Shown one piece after another: positions 43,901-52,227 of a DNA stretch of 64,000 nt. Each line of letters starts with the position of its first letter. The stretch's first letter is position 1. The notes below the pieces were generated by a model. It worked only from the letters and a program-made list of their open reading frames with translations. It was not told the DNA's origin and searched no databases. The stretch is taken from assembly GCA_001899145.1 (NCBI GenBank), contig MKVF01000018.1, positions 186,001 through 250,000 on the forward strand. Reading direction: 5' to 3'. The position numbers were made by a program, and so were the translations under genes. The stretch is from Flavobacteriia bacterium 40-80 (GTDB lineage Bacteria > Bacteroidota > Bacteroidia > Flavobacteriales_D > Crocinitomicaceae).

Positions 43901-44216
43901 CTCAGTGGACAATGATGGCACAAGAGAGGATTTCCAGCCGGTTTCGGTAACATGCCATACAGCCGTAATGTGGAATATACATCCTGCGCCTGCTTCTGAA
44001 AAAGTAACCCTCACCATTCACTCCGATAGAGACATTGCGGATGTTCTTGTGGTCACAGACCTCAATGGACGATCCGCGATAGTCCGGTCGGTTGATTTGA
44101 AAACAGGTGTAAATATAATTATTGTCGATATCGATTCATTGACGGAAGGTTCCTATATGGTCAATATGCAAAACAGCACAGATTACAAGCCGTTACGTCT
44201 GATAAAGATGAATTAG
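40968..44216 (+). CDS. Gly-rich adhesin with CARDB-like and GEVED domains, T9SS type A-like C-terminus
   Basis: This is a 1082-residue surface protein. A signal peptide (1-23) ends SSAQ. It is paralogous in layout to the 26.4-kb protein: TTEVFSYTGSEQSWTVPAGV, WGAGGGG, then a strongly Gly-rich stretch to about residue 270. A CARDB-like unit follows (NISKTTWCAGETANVNIKVK), then a GEVED-type domain (GVWIDWNNDGTFQAGEFI, CRMRIRTQG, AETEDYTVRV), Ig-like units, and a C-terminal region LPITLTSFTVFCEDKINLMW typical of type A T9SS cargo, ending with an IHPAPASEKVTLTI sorting domain (HPAP where PNP is usual). An FNR-like box lies upstream and a terminator follows. Confidence 0.85.
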   Translation: MRIYLNYTALFISILLLWGNSSAQTTEVFSYTGSEQSWTVPAGVTSIDVKLWGAGGGGEYNFSSGGSGAFVKGTLAVNSGETYKIVVGGGGIKANTSGTANGGYGGGGKSGNYSAGGGGYSGIFINSVTQANTKAIAGGGGGSAPSAATTRGGAGGGPNGTQGGNTGGGGGTTSAGGAASGNSSTAGSLLSGGNGGSGGGGGGGYFGGGGGGNNKAGGGGSSFTTPLTSVTNTVGTVRTDGATAQAPGSGESGYVAGVGNGGKTKADGGNGLIIITYTVSISADYFCELSNISKTTWCAGETANVNIKVKNAGTQNWTAGDNVKLIAKWDNGSWVEGSAITLNAGADNTYSVSMTAPATGTHTLSFDLKKGSDMFSANTNGIGPGNSVLSNNAITVNGLPTANAGGNKSVSCLGSVQLGINANIASMAASCTNNTNLTNAGGTQGITLVKTPDFENATSATYNYNDYASNIMTAVQGSSFNLELTVSGSPKYYGVWIDWNNDGTFQAGEFIANGQISSGSAVVIPVTVPVSAASANCRMRIRTQGTSFSSGNACTKLYAETEDYTVRVGNSYTYSWSPSDFLNAVNISDPTVTNITENKTYTLEVTDTKTGCKATDNAAVTVTPSSLTSSLAVSSNNICHGSSVTLSGTVSNASGSWTLDLSNGGGAVSGTGNSSWSKSVTPAATTTYSISSITGGGCAGAAAATQTVTLPSKGTALAGNNEEATCYLSGNNPVYFYAPSGNYIGSINPNGRTGSVTMSTIVGSPAIQGACDVPSDPKYLTAYMGRVTHVDGSGLAGTGDVDVILAYSNSELLALQGEAGDGTGGSTPGNTVDDITDLANPLLGITKVGGDGSLCSGNNVSYLSTGGGVLNVTPAISDARYVSFSVPDFSSFYMHGANANSPLPITLTSFTVFCEDKINLMWKTATETNVSHFEILRSRNGQLWEVVTTVDAVGNSTTENSYITTDATGMETMYYKLRSVDNDGTREDFQPVSVTCHTAVMWNIHPAPASEKVTLTIHSDRDIADVLVVTDLNGRSAIVRSVDLKTGVNIIIVDIDSLTEGSYMVNMQNSTDYKPLRLIKMN

Positions 44217-44236
44217 CCGGGAGCTTTTTAATAAAT

Positions 44237-44262
44237 AAGAGGACGGTTTTTGCCGTCCTCTT
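44237..44262. terminator. Terminator between the Gly-rich adhesin and alaS
   Basis: AAGAGGACGG (44237-44246) pairs with CCGTCCTCTT (44253-44262) around a 6-nt loop, then GCTGTTTTATT. It serves the plus-strand adhesin; alaS converges from the other side. Confidence 0.8.
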
Positions 44263-44325
44263 GCTGTTTTATTATTCTGTTTCTTTGTCTTTCTGTCTTG
44301 CGTAATAAACCAGATCAGATGGCTT

Positions 44326-46938
44326 TCAGACTCTTGTTTTGAACGCTTCAAAAGCATCTTTTAGTCCGGCAGGATTTTTTCCTCCTGCTGTTGCGAAGAA
44401 TGGTTGTCCGCCGCCGCCGCCCTGAATGAATTTGGAAATCTCGCGAATGATAGCTCCTGCATTCAAGTCCTTCTCTTTTACCAATGTTTCGTCAATGATC
44501 AGAGACAAGGAACATTTATCGCCTTCAACACCTCCGATCAATCCGATAAAATTGGATGTTTCTCCTTTCAGAGCGTAGAGAATATCCTTAATGCTGTTTG
44601 CATCCAGATTTAATTTTTCAATCAACAATTGAGCGCCATTATGAGAAACTATTTTGTTTTTTAATTCGTTTTTCATGCTCATTGCTTTCTCTTTCTGCAA
44701 TTTTTCCACCTCTTTTTGTAAGGCATGATTTTTAGCAATCAGTTCCTCAATGCTTGTTTTTAAATCTTTCGGGTTTTTTAAAATGACTGAAATCTCATCC
44801 AGCAATGCAGCCTTGGATTTTAATTCATTTTCAGCCGTTATATTAGTAATCGCTTCTACACGACGGATTCCGGCTGCGACCGCTGTTTCTGTAGTAAATT
44901 TAAACAAACGGATGTCGCTTGTATTCGGAACATGTGTTCCTCCACACAATTCGACAGAGTCACCAAACCGGATCACTCTTACTTTATCGCCGTATTTTTC
45001 ACCAAACAAGGCCATTGCTCCCATTTCCTGAGCTACTTCCATTGTTGTGGAACGGATTTCATTCAGAGGAACAGCTTTTCTGATTTCTTCATTTACCAGA
45101 AACTCTACTTTCTCCAGCTCTTCAGGTGTTACCTTGCTGAAGTGGGAGAAGTCGAAACGCAGGTAATTTTCATTTACTAACGAACCTTTCTGTTCCACAT
45201 GTGCTCCCAGTACTGTTCTCAAAGCATGATGCAATAAATGCGTTGCACTGTGATTGCTGGTTGTAAGTGCACGTTTGTTTATATCAACTACAGCTGTGAA
45301 ATCAGCCTTAGGATCTGTAGGCAATTTTTCAGTGAAATGAACTATTAAGCCATTTTCCTTTTTCGTATCGAAAATAAATGTTTTTTCACCATTTGCTTCA
45401 ATATATCCCTTATCACCGACCTGGCCACCGCCTTCTGCATAGAACGGGGTAGGAGAAAGAACCAGCTGATAAAATGTTTTTTGTTTTTGAGTTACCTTCC
45501 GGTATTTTATGATTTTCGTTTCAGTTGCCCGTTCGTCATATCCTACAAATTCAGATGGCTGATCATCCGTAACATTTACCCAATCATCCGTTTCGATTGC
45601 AGTAGCCGAACGTGAACGATTCTTTTGCTTTTCCAGCTCTTCATCAAATCCTTTTTCATCTACTGTCAGCTCATTTTCACGGGCAATCAGAGAGGTGAGG
45701 TCCACCGGGAAACCGTAGGTATCGTAAAGCTCAAATACTTCAGTACCTTTTAGTTCAGATAAACCTGCAGCTTTGGTCGTTTCAATCAGTGCATTGATCC
45801 TGCGGATACCTTGCTCTAAGGTACGGAAGAAGCTCTGCTCCTCTTCGAAGATTACTTTCCGGATAATGTCCTTCTGCGTCAGCAGCTCTTTATACGGATC
45901 CCCCATTAATTGTCCCAGTAAAACAGACAGATCGGATAAGAAAGGTTCTTTTAATTTCAGGGTTGAATATCCGTAACGTACAGCACGTCTCAGAATCCGG
46001 CGGATCACATAACCCGCTCCCGTATTGGATGGAAGCTGTCCGTCAGCGATAGCAAAAGCGATAGCGCGGATATGATCGGCGATCACACGGAGCGCGATAT
46101 CCACCTCTTCGGAAGCACCATATTCAAAACCCGACACTTTTACCATGTGCTGGATCAGGCTTTGGAACAAGTCCGTATCATAATTGGATGTTTTTCCCTG
46201 TAATGCCATTGTCAGCCGCTCCAGCCCCATTCCGGTGTCCACATGCGTTTCCGGAAGCTTTTCCAGCGAACCGTCCGCTTTTCTGTTGAACTGCATGAAT
46301 ACATTGTTCCAGATTTCAATAACCTGAGGATCGTCTTGGTTGACTCTCGATCTGCCATCGATTCTGGCTCTTTCCGAATCGGATCTCAGATCTACATGGA
46401 TTTCTGTACACGGTCCGCACGGCCCGGTATCACCCATTTCCCAGAAGTTATCCTTTTTACTCGCTAAGATAATGCGGTCCTCATCAATGTATTTTTTCCA
46501 GATTTCAAAAGATTCCGTATCCGCCGGCACGCCGTCCTTTTCATCACCCTCGAAAACGGTGACATATAAACGGTCTTTCGGAATCTTATATACTTCTGTC
46601 AGAAGTTCCCATGCCCATTCGATCGCTTCTTTTTTGAAATAGTCACCAAATGACCAGTTTCCGAGCATCTCAAACATCGTGTGATGATAAGTATCAACCC
46701 CCACTTCTTCCAAATCGTTATGTTTTCCGGAAACACGAAGGCATTTCTGAGAATTGGCCACTCTGCGGTGCTTCGGTATTTCATTACCTAAAAAATAATC
46801 CTTGAACTGATTCATACCGGCGTTGGTAAACATCAAAGTCGGATCATTCTTAATTACCATGGGAGCAGAAGGAACAATAAGATGCCCTTTTTTCTCAAAA
46901 AAGTCAAAAAAATGCTGACGTATTTCCTGGAGTTTCAT
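44326..46938 (-). CDS. alaS: Alanyl-tRNA synthetase
   Basis: This 870-residue class II synthetase charges tRNA-Ala and edits mischarged Ser/Gly. The catalytic domain starts [20 protein letters not shown] with motif blocks [20 protein letters not shown] and [10 protein letters not shown]. The editing domain carries zinc-binding [11 protein letters not shown] near residue 565 and [12 protein letters not shown] near 665. The C-Ala domain ends with the Gly-rich [15 protein letters not shown] motif. Length and domain order are standard. It is divergent from the heme operon. Confidence 0.97.
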   Translation of the reverse strand: MKLQEIRQHFFDFFEKKGHLIVPSAPMVIKNDPTLMFTNAGMNQFKDYFLGNEIPKHRRVANSQKCLRVSGKHNDLEEVGVDTYHHTMFEMLGNWSFGDYFKKEAIEWAWELLTEVYKIPKDRLYVTVFEGDEKDGVPADTESFEIWKKYIDEDRIILASKKDNFWEMGDTGPCGPCTEIHVDLRSDSERARIDGRSRVNQDDPQVIEIWNNVFMQFNRKADGSLEKLPETHVDTGMGLERLTMALQGKTSNYDTDLFQSLIQHMVKVSGFEYGASEEVDIALRVIADHIRAIAFAIADGQLPSNTGAGYVIRRILRRAVRYGYSTLKLKEPFLSDLSVLLGQLMGDPYKELLTQKDIIRKVIFEEEQSFFRTLEQGIRRINALIETTKAAGLSELKGTEVFELYDTYGFPVDLTSLIARENELTVDEKGFDEELEKQKNRSRSATAIETDDWVNVTDDQPSEFVGYDERATETKIIKYRKVTQKQKTFYQLVLSPTPFYAEGGGQVGDKGYIEANGEKTFIFDTKKENGLIVHFTEKLPTDPKADFTAVVDINKRALTTSNHSATHLLHHALRTVLGAHVEQKGSLVNENYLRFDFSHFSKVTPEELEKVEFLVNEEIRKAVPLNEIRSTTMEVAQEMGAMALFGEKYGDKVRVIRFGDSVELCGGTHVPNTSDIRLFKFTTETAVAAGIRRVEAITNITAENELKSKAALLDEISVILKNPKDLKTSIEELIAKNHALQKEVEKLQKEKAMSMKNELKNKIVSHNGAQLLIEKLNLDANSIKDILYALKGETSNFIGLIGGVEGDKCSLSLIIDETLVKEKDLNAGAIIREISKFIQGGGGGQPFFATAGGKNPAGLKDAFEAFKTRV

Positions 46939-47054
46939 TTAACGAATAAATTTTTAAGGAAGCAAATTTAATGAAACTCCCAATGATATAGCTTATTTGT
47001 CAATAATTCTTTGCGACGGTCTGCTATTTTTTTGCAAATACCCTTTTGATGGTA

Positions 47055-47084
47055 TTGACAAATAAAATTTAGTTATTACTTTTG
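47055..47084 (+). promoter_or_regulatory. Promoter of the heme-uptake operon
   Basis: TTGAC at 47055-47059 and TACTTTTG at 47077-47084, about 18 bp apart, match the Bacteroidota consensus, 35 bp before the first ATG. I do not see a convincing Fur box, although iron control would be expected. Confidence 0.6.
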
Positions 47085-47119
47085 CGACATTAATTTAGAT
47101 TAAATATAAATAAGACGTT

Positions 47120-48364
47120 ATGAAAAAAGTTTTACTTTCTATCTTATCCCTTGGGATGCTTGGTACAGCATCGGCTCAGGTGAAAGATACAGTTATTACA
47201 GGTTCGGGGTACCTGAATCAAAAATTTTACAGCCTGTCACAAGATGAAAAGGCAACAATGACCGCAACGAGCTGGCATATTGCATTTGCTCCGAATGTAA
47301 TGCAGGCCAATACGGCAATCCGTTTTAACTCTTTGGTAGGGACCGTAAAAGTTCTTCCTAATGCGGATATTAATGCGGCGATTACCTCAGTTGATACCAC
47401 AGGTTGGGCAGCAGAAGAAACATTGTATGATAACGATGCGGACATCTTGTTAGGAGCTTTCAACCAAAGTGGAGGAACTACCCAAATGGATTTTTCATGG
47501 GGAGAGTATGATGTTACTACACATAATTTAAAAGCTGCCAGAACTTTCGGAGCTAAGATCGGAACTGCTTTCTATGCGATTCGTTTCTCATTGCAGTCAC
47601 TAGCTAAGATCTATACAGTTACTTATTTTAAGTTGGGAGAGACAGATTCAGTATCCTATAATGTGAATCTGAATGCATACCTGACAAAGAATTATGTTTA
47701 TTCCAATTTAGCCGACCAATCAGTGCTGGATTTAGAGCCCGCAACTGCTGACTGGGATTTGTTCTTTGGACAATATTACGGAGATTACCAGGGAATTATG
47801 ATGTATAAAGTTGCCGGAGTTTTAAATAACTTAGGAACCGAAGTTGCAAAAGTGATTGACAACAATCCTGCAACATATTCTTATACAGGAACAGAACAAT
47901 TTTCGACTGATAATAACGTAATCCATTACAATTGGAAATCTTCGGGGCCTTCCGGATCAAGCGTTGCAGATACGATTGTTTATTTTGTAAAAGCGAAAAA
48001 CGGAGCAATCTGGAGACTTGTATTCACAGGATTTGTCAGTGGTACAGGTTCAGGTGCTGATGCAGGTTCTTATATTTTTGATAAAGAGCTGATCTCTTCT
48101 GTTGGAGTAGAAAGTGTGACCTCTGTTTTCACGGAAGTTTACCCTAATCCGGCAAATGATATGACTCAGGTAGTTGTTGATGCTGCTGCAAATACAACAA
48201 TAGAGATTTATAGCCTGGCGGGAGCAAAAGTTTACTCAACTGAAGTTAGCGGAGGCCTGCAAACACTTCAGATTAATACTTCTGACCTGAATGCGGGAGT
48301 TTATCAGGTAGTTGTTTCTTCGAACGGTTTGAAAACCGCTAAGAAACTGATGATTCAACATTAA
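47120..48364 (+). CDS. hmuY: HmuY-like heme-binding protein with T9SS type A sorting domain
   Basis: This is a 414-residue exported protein, first gene of the heme operon. A signal peptide (1-19) ends in GTASA. Two HmuY-like units are suggested by SWHIAFAPNV near residue 53 and DWDLFFGQYYGDYQGI near 215, with IWRLVFTGFVSG near 295 matching the family's C-terminal strand. The last ~75 residues are a T9SS type A domain (EVYPNPANDMTQVVVDAAAN...LKTAKKLMIQH). So, unlike the usual lipoprotein HmuY, it should be passed through the outer membrane by T9SS. It probably strips heme from host or environmental hemoproteins. Confidence 0.75.
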   Translation: MKKVLLSILSLGMLGTASAQVKDTVITGSGYLNQKFYSLSQDEKATMTATSWHIAFAPNVMQANTAIRFNSLVGTVKVLPNADINAAITSVDTTGWAAEETLYDNDADILLGAFNQSGGTTQMDFSWGEYDVTTHNLKAARTFGAKIGTAFYAIRFSLQSLAKIYTVTYFKLGETDSVSYNVNLNAYLTKNYVYSNLADQSVLDLEPATADWDLFFGQYYGDYQGIMMYKVAGVLNNLGTEVAKVIDNNPATYSYTGTEQFSTDNNVIHYNWKSSGPSGSSVADTIVYFVKAKNGAIWRLVFTGFVSGTGSGADAGSYIFDKELISSVGVESVTSVFTEVYPNPANDMTQVVVDAAANTTIEIYSLAGAKVYSTEVSGGLQTLQINTSDLNAGVYQVVVSSNGLKTAKKLMIQH

Positions 48365-48379
48365 AAATAAAAAATTAAA

Positions 48380-49240
48380 ATGAATAAGATTTTTGGATTT
48401 CTGACTTTTGTTCTTCTCATTTCCTTAACGGCTTGTAAATCTTCCGGAGAAAAAACGGAAGAAGTACAGCGTCAAGCGATGAAAATCGTTTCCACGGACG
48501 GATCCTTAACCGAGATAATCTATGATTTGGGTTATGGCAATGAAATCGTGGCGGCAGACGTAACGAGCACGTTTCCTGAACAAGCACAGGAAAAGGCGAC
48601 ACTGGAACATGCTTCTCAAATGACAGCGGAAGGGATTATCAGCATGGAACCTACCCACGTGATCGGATTTGAGACAAGTATAAAGCCGGACTTGGTGGAA
48701 CAATTGAAAGCAGCAGGAATTACAGTGACGCTTCTGAAGAGAGATTACACTGTGGAAGGAAGTAAACAGACTGTAAAGAGCGTTGCTGAATGGTTGGGAA
48801 ATACCGAAAAAGGAAATGAATTGATTTCTAAGATTGAGAAAGATGTTCAAAAACTTGAAAAGACGGAAAGTAAACCGAAAGTCTTATTCATTTATGCCAG
48901 AGGAACAGGGATGATGATGGTTGCGGGAGAGAATACTCCGATGGAGAGTTTTATTGAGCTTGCAGGTGGTCAGAATGCTGTCTCCGGTTTTGAGCAATAC
49001 AAACCATTAACTCCTGAGGCTGTTATTGAAGCGAATCCGGATCTGATACTGATGTTTGATTCCGGTGTTGAAAGTTTAAACGGTCCGGAAGCGATTTTTG
49101 ATATTCCGGGTGTTAAGCTGACAAACGCAGGTAAAAACAGAGCATATCTTACCATAGACGGTCTGCTGATGAGCGGATTCGGACCAAGAGTAGGAGAAGC
49201 TCTCCGGATTTTGAACAAGAAACTGGTTGAATTAAAATAA
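48380..49240 (+). CDS. hmuT: Heme ABC transporter substrate-binding lipoprotein
   Basis: This is a 286-residue periplasmic binding protein of the helical-backbone (TroA/BtuF/HmuT) type. A lipobox LTAC puts the lipid anchor on Cys19. Family blocks are KIVSTDGSLTEIIYDLGYG near residue 36, EPTHVIGFE near 92 and EANPDLILMFDSGVESL near 215. It delivers heme to the HmuUV permease. It starts 15 bp after the HmuY-like gene and ends just before a terminator-like hairpin. Confidence 0.88.
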   Translation: MNKIFGFLTFVLLISLTACKSSGEKTEEVQRQAMKIVSTDGSLTEIIYDLGYGNEIVAADVTSTFPEQAQEKATLEHASQMTAEGIISMEPTHVIGFETSIKPDLVEQLKAAGITVTLLKRDYTVEGSKQTVKSVAEWLGNTEKGNELISKIEKDVQKLEKTESKPKVLFIYARGTGMMMVAGENTPMESFIELAGGQNAVSGFEQYKPLTPEAVIEANPDLILMFDSGVESLNGPEAIFDIPGVKLTNAGKNRAYLTIDGLLMSGFGPRVGEALRILNKKLVELK

Positions 49241-49247
49241 CATTGAA

Positions 49248-49272
49248 GTAGGTGCGAAAGCACCTGCTTTTT
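49248..49272 (+). terminator. Intra-operon terminator/attenuator between hmuT and hmuU
   Basis: GTAGGTGC (49248-49255) pairs with GCACCTGC (49260-49267), with a GAAA tetraloop and then TTTTT. It lies between two genes of the same operon, so it may reduce downstream transcription or stabilise the upstream mRNA. Confidence 0.75.
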
Positions 49273-49282
49273 AGCTTATATA

Positions 49283-50329
49283 ATGGATAAGAAAGTCTGG
49301 ATATTATTTGTCTCTTTAACTATTGGATTGTTTGCCAGTATGTTCCTTTCGATTTCTATGGGAAGTGTGAAGATCGGGGCAGGGCAGTTTGTAGCAATTA
49401 TCGGTGATGGTTTGGGGATAAAACTTTCCGATTCAGCTTATTCTTTCTCTCAAAAAGCAGTTTTTTGGAATATACGCCTGCCAAGAGTGTTAATGAGTGT
49501 TGTAGTAGGTGTGGCGCTTAGCCTTTCCGGCGCAGCTCTCCAGGGATTATTCCGTAACCCTTTGGTCGATGCAGGCCTTATCGGAATTTCTTCCGGCGCA
49601 TCCTTTATGGCTTCTTTTTACATTGTAATGGCGACTTCTATACCTGTTTTACAGCTACTTTCTCCTGATCTGATGATTGCTTTCTCTGCATTCCTGGGAG
49701 CTTTGGCTGCTGTATTTATGACTTACAGAATCTCCGTTTATAACGGAAAATCAAATATTACCATCTTAATTCTTGCAGGCGTCGCTCTGAACGCCTTTTG
49801 TGGCTCGTTGACAGGATTAATTACCTATCTGGCAAACGAACAACAATTAAGGGATCTTACTTTTTGGACAATGGGAAGCCTTTCCGGTGCAAAATGGTCA
49901 AATTTTTTAATTGTTTTTCTGATTGTCTCTGTTGCAGCAACAATTATGTTCGGATTAGCGAAATCACTGGATGGTTTTGCACTTGGAGAATCTTCCGCAC
50001 ATTATCTGGGAGTAAATGTCCAGCGGTTGAAAGCGCTGGTAATTATTCTTTCCACTTTGATGGTGGGAGCCACCGTTGCATTTACCGGTGTTATCGGATT
50101 TGTAGGGCTGGTTGTTCCTCATATTGTGCGTTCCCTGATAGGTCCGGCACATAAAAACTTATTGCCTGTTTCTGCATTGTTGGGAGCAATTATTGTCTGT
50201 ATGGCGGATTTAGTTTCCAGAACACTGAACGCACCAACCGAAATTCCGATAGGAATCATCACTTCGCTGATCGGAACTCCTATCCTGGTTATTATGATAT
50301 TCCGGCAAAAACGAACATTGATAGCATGA
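49283..50329 (+). CDS. hmuU: Heme ABC transporter permease (FecCD family)
   Basis: This is a 348-residue inner-membrane protein with about ten helices. FecCD signatures are visible: RLPRVLMSVVVGVALSLSGA near residue 72, LQGLFRNPLVDAGLIGISSG near 92, and GFVGLVVPHIVRSLIGP near 273, the coupling region that contacts the ATPase. It forms the channel for heme with HmuV. Its stop overlaps the hmuV start by ATGA. Confidence 0.92.
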   Translation: MDKKVWILFVSLTIGLFASMFLSISMGSVKIGAGQFVAIIGDGLGIKLSDSAYSFSQKAVFWNIRLPRVLMSVVVGVALSLSGAALQGLFRNPLVDAGLIGISSGASFMASFYIVMATSIPVLQLLSPDLMIAFSAFLGALAAVFMTYRISVYNGKSNITILILAGVALNAFCGSLTGLITYLANEQQLRDLTFWTMGSLSGAKWSNFLIVFLIVSVAATIMFGLAKSLDGFALGESSAHYLGVNVQRLKALVIILSTLMVGATVAFTGVIGFVGLVVPHIVRSLIGPAHKNLLPVSALLGAIIVCMADLVSRTLNAPTEIPIGIITSLIGTPILVIMIFRQKRTLIA

Positions 50330-51168
50330 TCAGAGCAGAAAACATAAGCTTGACAGTTGGATCCAGAAAGATTCTGAAACCTACGACACTTGAAATTCCG
50401 GAAGGGGAGTTTGTGGTGATCCTGGGACCGAACGGGGCAGGGAAATCCACTTTGCTGAAAATGATTTCCGGGGTGCAACATTCGGATACAGGTTATGTAT
50501 CTTACGATGGAACGCTTCTGAAAGAATGGAAAAGCAACGAGCTGGCGACAAAGCGTTCTTTCCTGCTGCAGAATAATACTGTTTTCGGCGACTTTACTGT
50601 AAAAGATATTGTTGAAATGGGAAGATTTCCTCATTATTCCTATAAGCTCTCCGGGTTTGATAACCGTATATGCGAGGAGTATCTGCATACATTTAACCTT
50701 TCCGATCGTGCCGGGACGGTTTATAACTTACTTTCAGGAGGAGAACAGCAACGTATCCAGTTTATCCGGTCTCTGATTCAGCTGGAGGACGAAACATCAA
50801 CGATGAATGGTAAATGTTTATTCCTGGATGAGCCGCTTAACAATCTTGATCTGCAATATCAATATGCAATCATGGAGCAGGCGAAAAAATCCGTTGTTGA
50901 CCGTGGTGGTACAGTAGTATGTATTTTGCATGATTTCAATATCGCATTTCAATATGCGAACAGAATTATCATTGTGGATCAGGGAGAAGTTGTGGTAAAT
51001 GACGAACGTTTCATGGCAATGGATACAGAAGTGCTTTCGTCCATTTTTAACGTGAAAATAGAATCTTATACCAGCCCGTCCGGTGATTTATTCTTCAGAA
51101 CATATAATAACGAGTCATTTGACTCCATTAAAAATAAAATAAATAAAGTCCAATCAAAAATCAAATAA
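50326..51168 (+). CDS. hmuV: Heme ABC transporter ATP-binding protein
   Basis: This is a 280-residue ABC ATPase. Walker A is GPNGAGKSTLLKM near residue 35, the signature is LLSGGEQQRIQFIRSL near 140, and Walker B is CLFLDEPLNNLDLQ near 165, followed by the switch His in CILHDFNIAFQYAN. Its start overlaps the hmuU stop (translational coupling) and hmuS begins 2 bases after its stop. It powers heme import across the inner membrane. Confidence 0.93.
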   Translation: MIRAENISLTVGSRKILKPTTLEIPEGEFVVILGPNGAGKSTLLKMISGVQHSDTGYVSYDGTLLKEWKSNELATKRSFLLQNNTVFGDFTVKDIVEMGRFPHYSYKLSGFDNRICEEYLHTFNLSDRAGTVYNLLSGGEQQRIQFIRSLIQLEDETSTMNGKCLFLDEPLNNLDLQYQYAIMEQAKKSVVDRGGTVVCILHDFNIAFQYANRIIIVDQGEVVVNDERFMAMDTEVLSSIFNVKIESYTSPSGDLFFRTYNNESFDSIKNKINKVQSKIK

Positions 51169-51170
51169 TT

Positions 51171-52217
51171 ATGGAAATCGTAGTTGACAATTTAAAAGAG
51201 CAATATGCTCAGTTGAAGGCTTCTGCACCTGTTCGTATCCGCGATGCAGCGAAACAGCTAGGAGTTAAAGAAGTAGATTTGCTGGCTTTGGGATGTGGCG
51301 AAACGGTAACACGTTTGCGTCCTGAATTTAAAGAGATCTTGAGTGAAGTGGAATCTCTGGGATATGTGATGGCGCTTACACGTAATGAGGAGTGTGTGCA
51401 CGAAAGAAAAGGAGTTTATTTAAATGGAGATTTCTCTAGTCCGCATGCGCAGTTGTTTGTCGGAAAGGATATTGACCTGAGAATTTTCTTAAGTGTCTGG
51501 ACATCTGCTTTTGCAGTTTCAGAAGACAGCCAGATCGGTATCAGACACAGTCTGCAGTTTTTCGGAAAAGATGGAAATGCTGTTCATAAAATCTACATGA
51601 CAGATAAAAGCAACCTGGAAACTTTCCATGCTTTAGTAGAGAAATATAAGTCAGACGATCAGTCTCATACCCAAGAAGTCGACAGAACAGAAAAACCACC
51701 TGTAGCGGAACTTCCGGATAGTGAAATTGATGTGAACGGGTTCCGTGAAAGCTGGATTAATCTGAAAGATACGCATGAATTCTACGGAATGCTGAGAAAA
51801 TTCAGAGTGACAAGAACACAAGCTTTACGTTTGGCTCCGGAAGGAGATTACGCTCAAAAGCTGGATCATCTGGCATTGAGAAGAACTTTAAACTTGTCTG
51901 CTGAAAGACAAGTTCCGATTATGGTATTTGTTGGAAATCCGGGGATGATCCAAATCCATACAGGAGAAATTAAAAATATTGTTGACCATGGCCCTTTCAT
52001 TAATGTGATGGATCCTGAGTTTAACCTGCACCTGAAAGAAAACACGATCGTTGAATCATGGGTTGTCCGTAAACCGACAGAAGACGGTATTGTGACTTCT
52101 CTGGAATTGTTCAATGACAAAGGGGATTTAATTGCCAGTCTTTTCGGCGCTCGTAAACCAGGTGTTCCTGAATTGGAAGCATGGAGACAAGTAATGAAAG
52201 ATATAGTTATTGCTTAA
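51171..52217 (+). CDS. hmuS: Hemin-degrading factor HmuS/ChuS family
   Basis: This is a 348-residue cytoplasmic protein made of two related halves, as in ChuS/HemS/HmuS. The first half has RIRDAAKQLGVKEVDLLALG and MALTRNEECVHERKGVY; the second has RQVPIMVFVGNPGMIQIHTG, VDHGPFINVMDPEFNLHLKE and SWVVRKPTEDGIVTSLELF. In the family it binds incoming heme and either shuttles it or opens the porphyrin ring to release iron. It lies directly after hmuV. Confidence 0.92.
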   Translation: MEIVVDNLKEQYAQLKASAPVRIRDAAKQLGVKEVDLLALGCGETVTRLRPEFKEILSEVESLGYVMALTRNEECVHERKGVYLNGDFSSPHAQLFVGKDIDLRIFLSVWTSAFAVSEDSQIGIRHSLQFFGKDGNAVHKIYMTDKSNLETFHALVEKYKSDDQSHTQEVDRTEKPPVAELPDSEIDVNGFRESWINLKDTHEFYGMLRKFRVTRTQALRLAPEGDYAQKLDHLALRRTLNLSAERQVPIMVFVGNPGMIQIHTGEIKNIVDHGPFINVMDPEFNLHLKENTIVESWVVRKPTEDGIVTSLELFNDKGDLIASLFGARKPGVPELEAWRQVMKDIVIA

Positions 52218-52227
52218 ATTAAAAATT

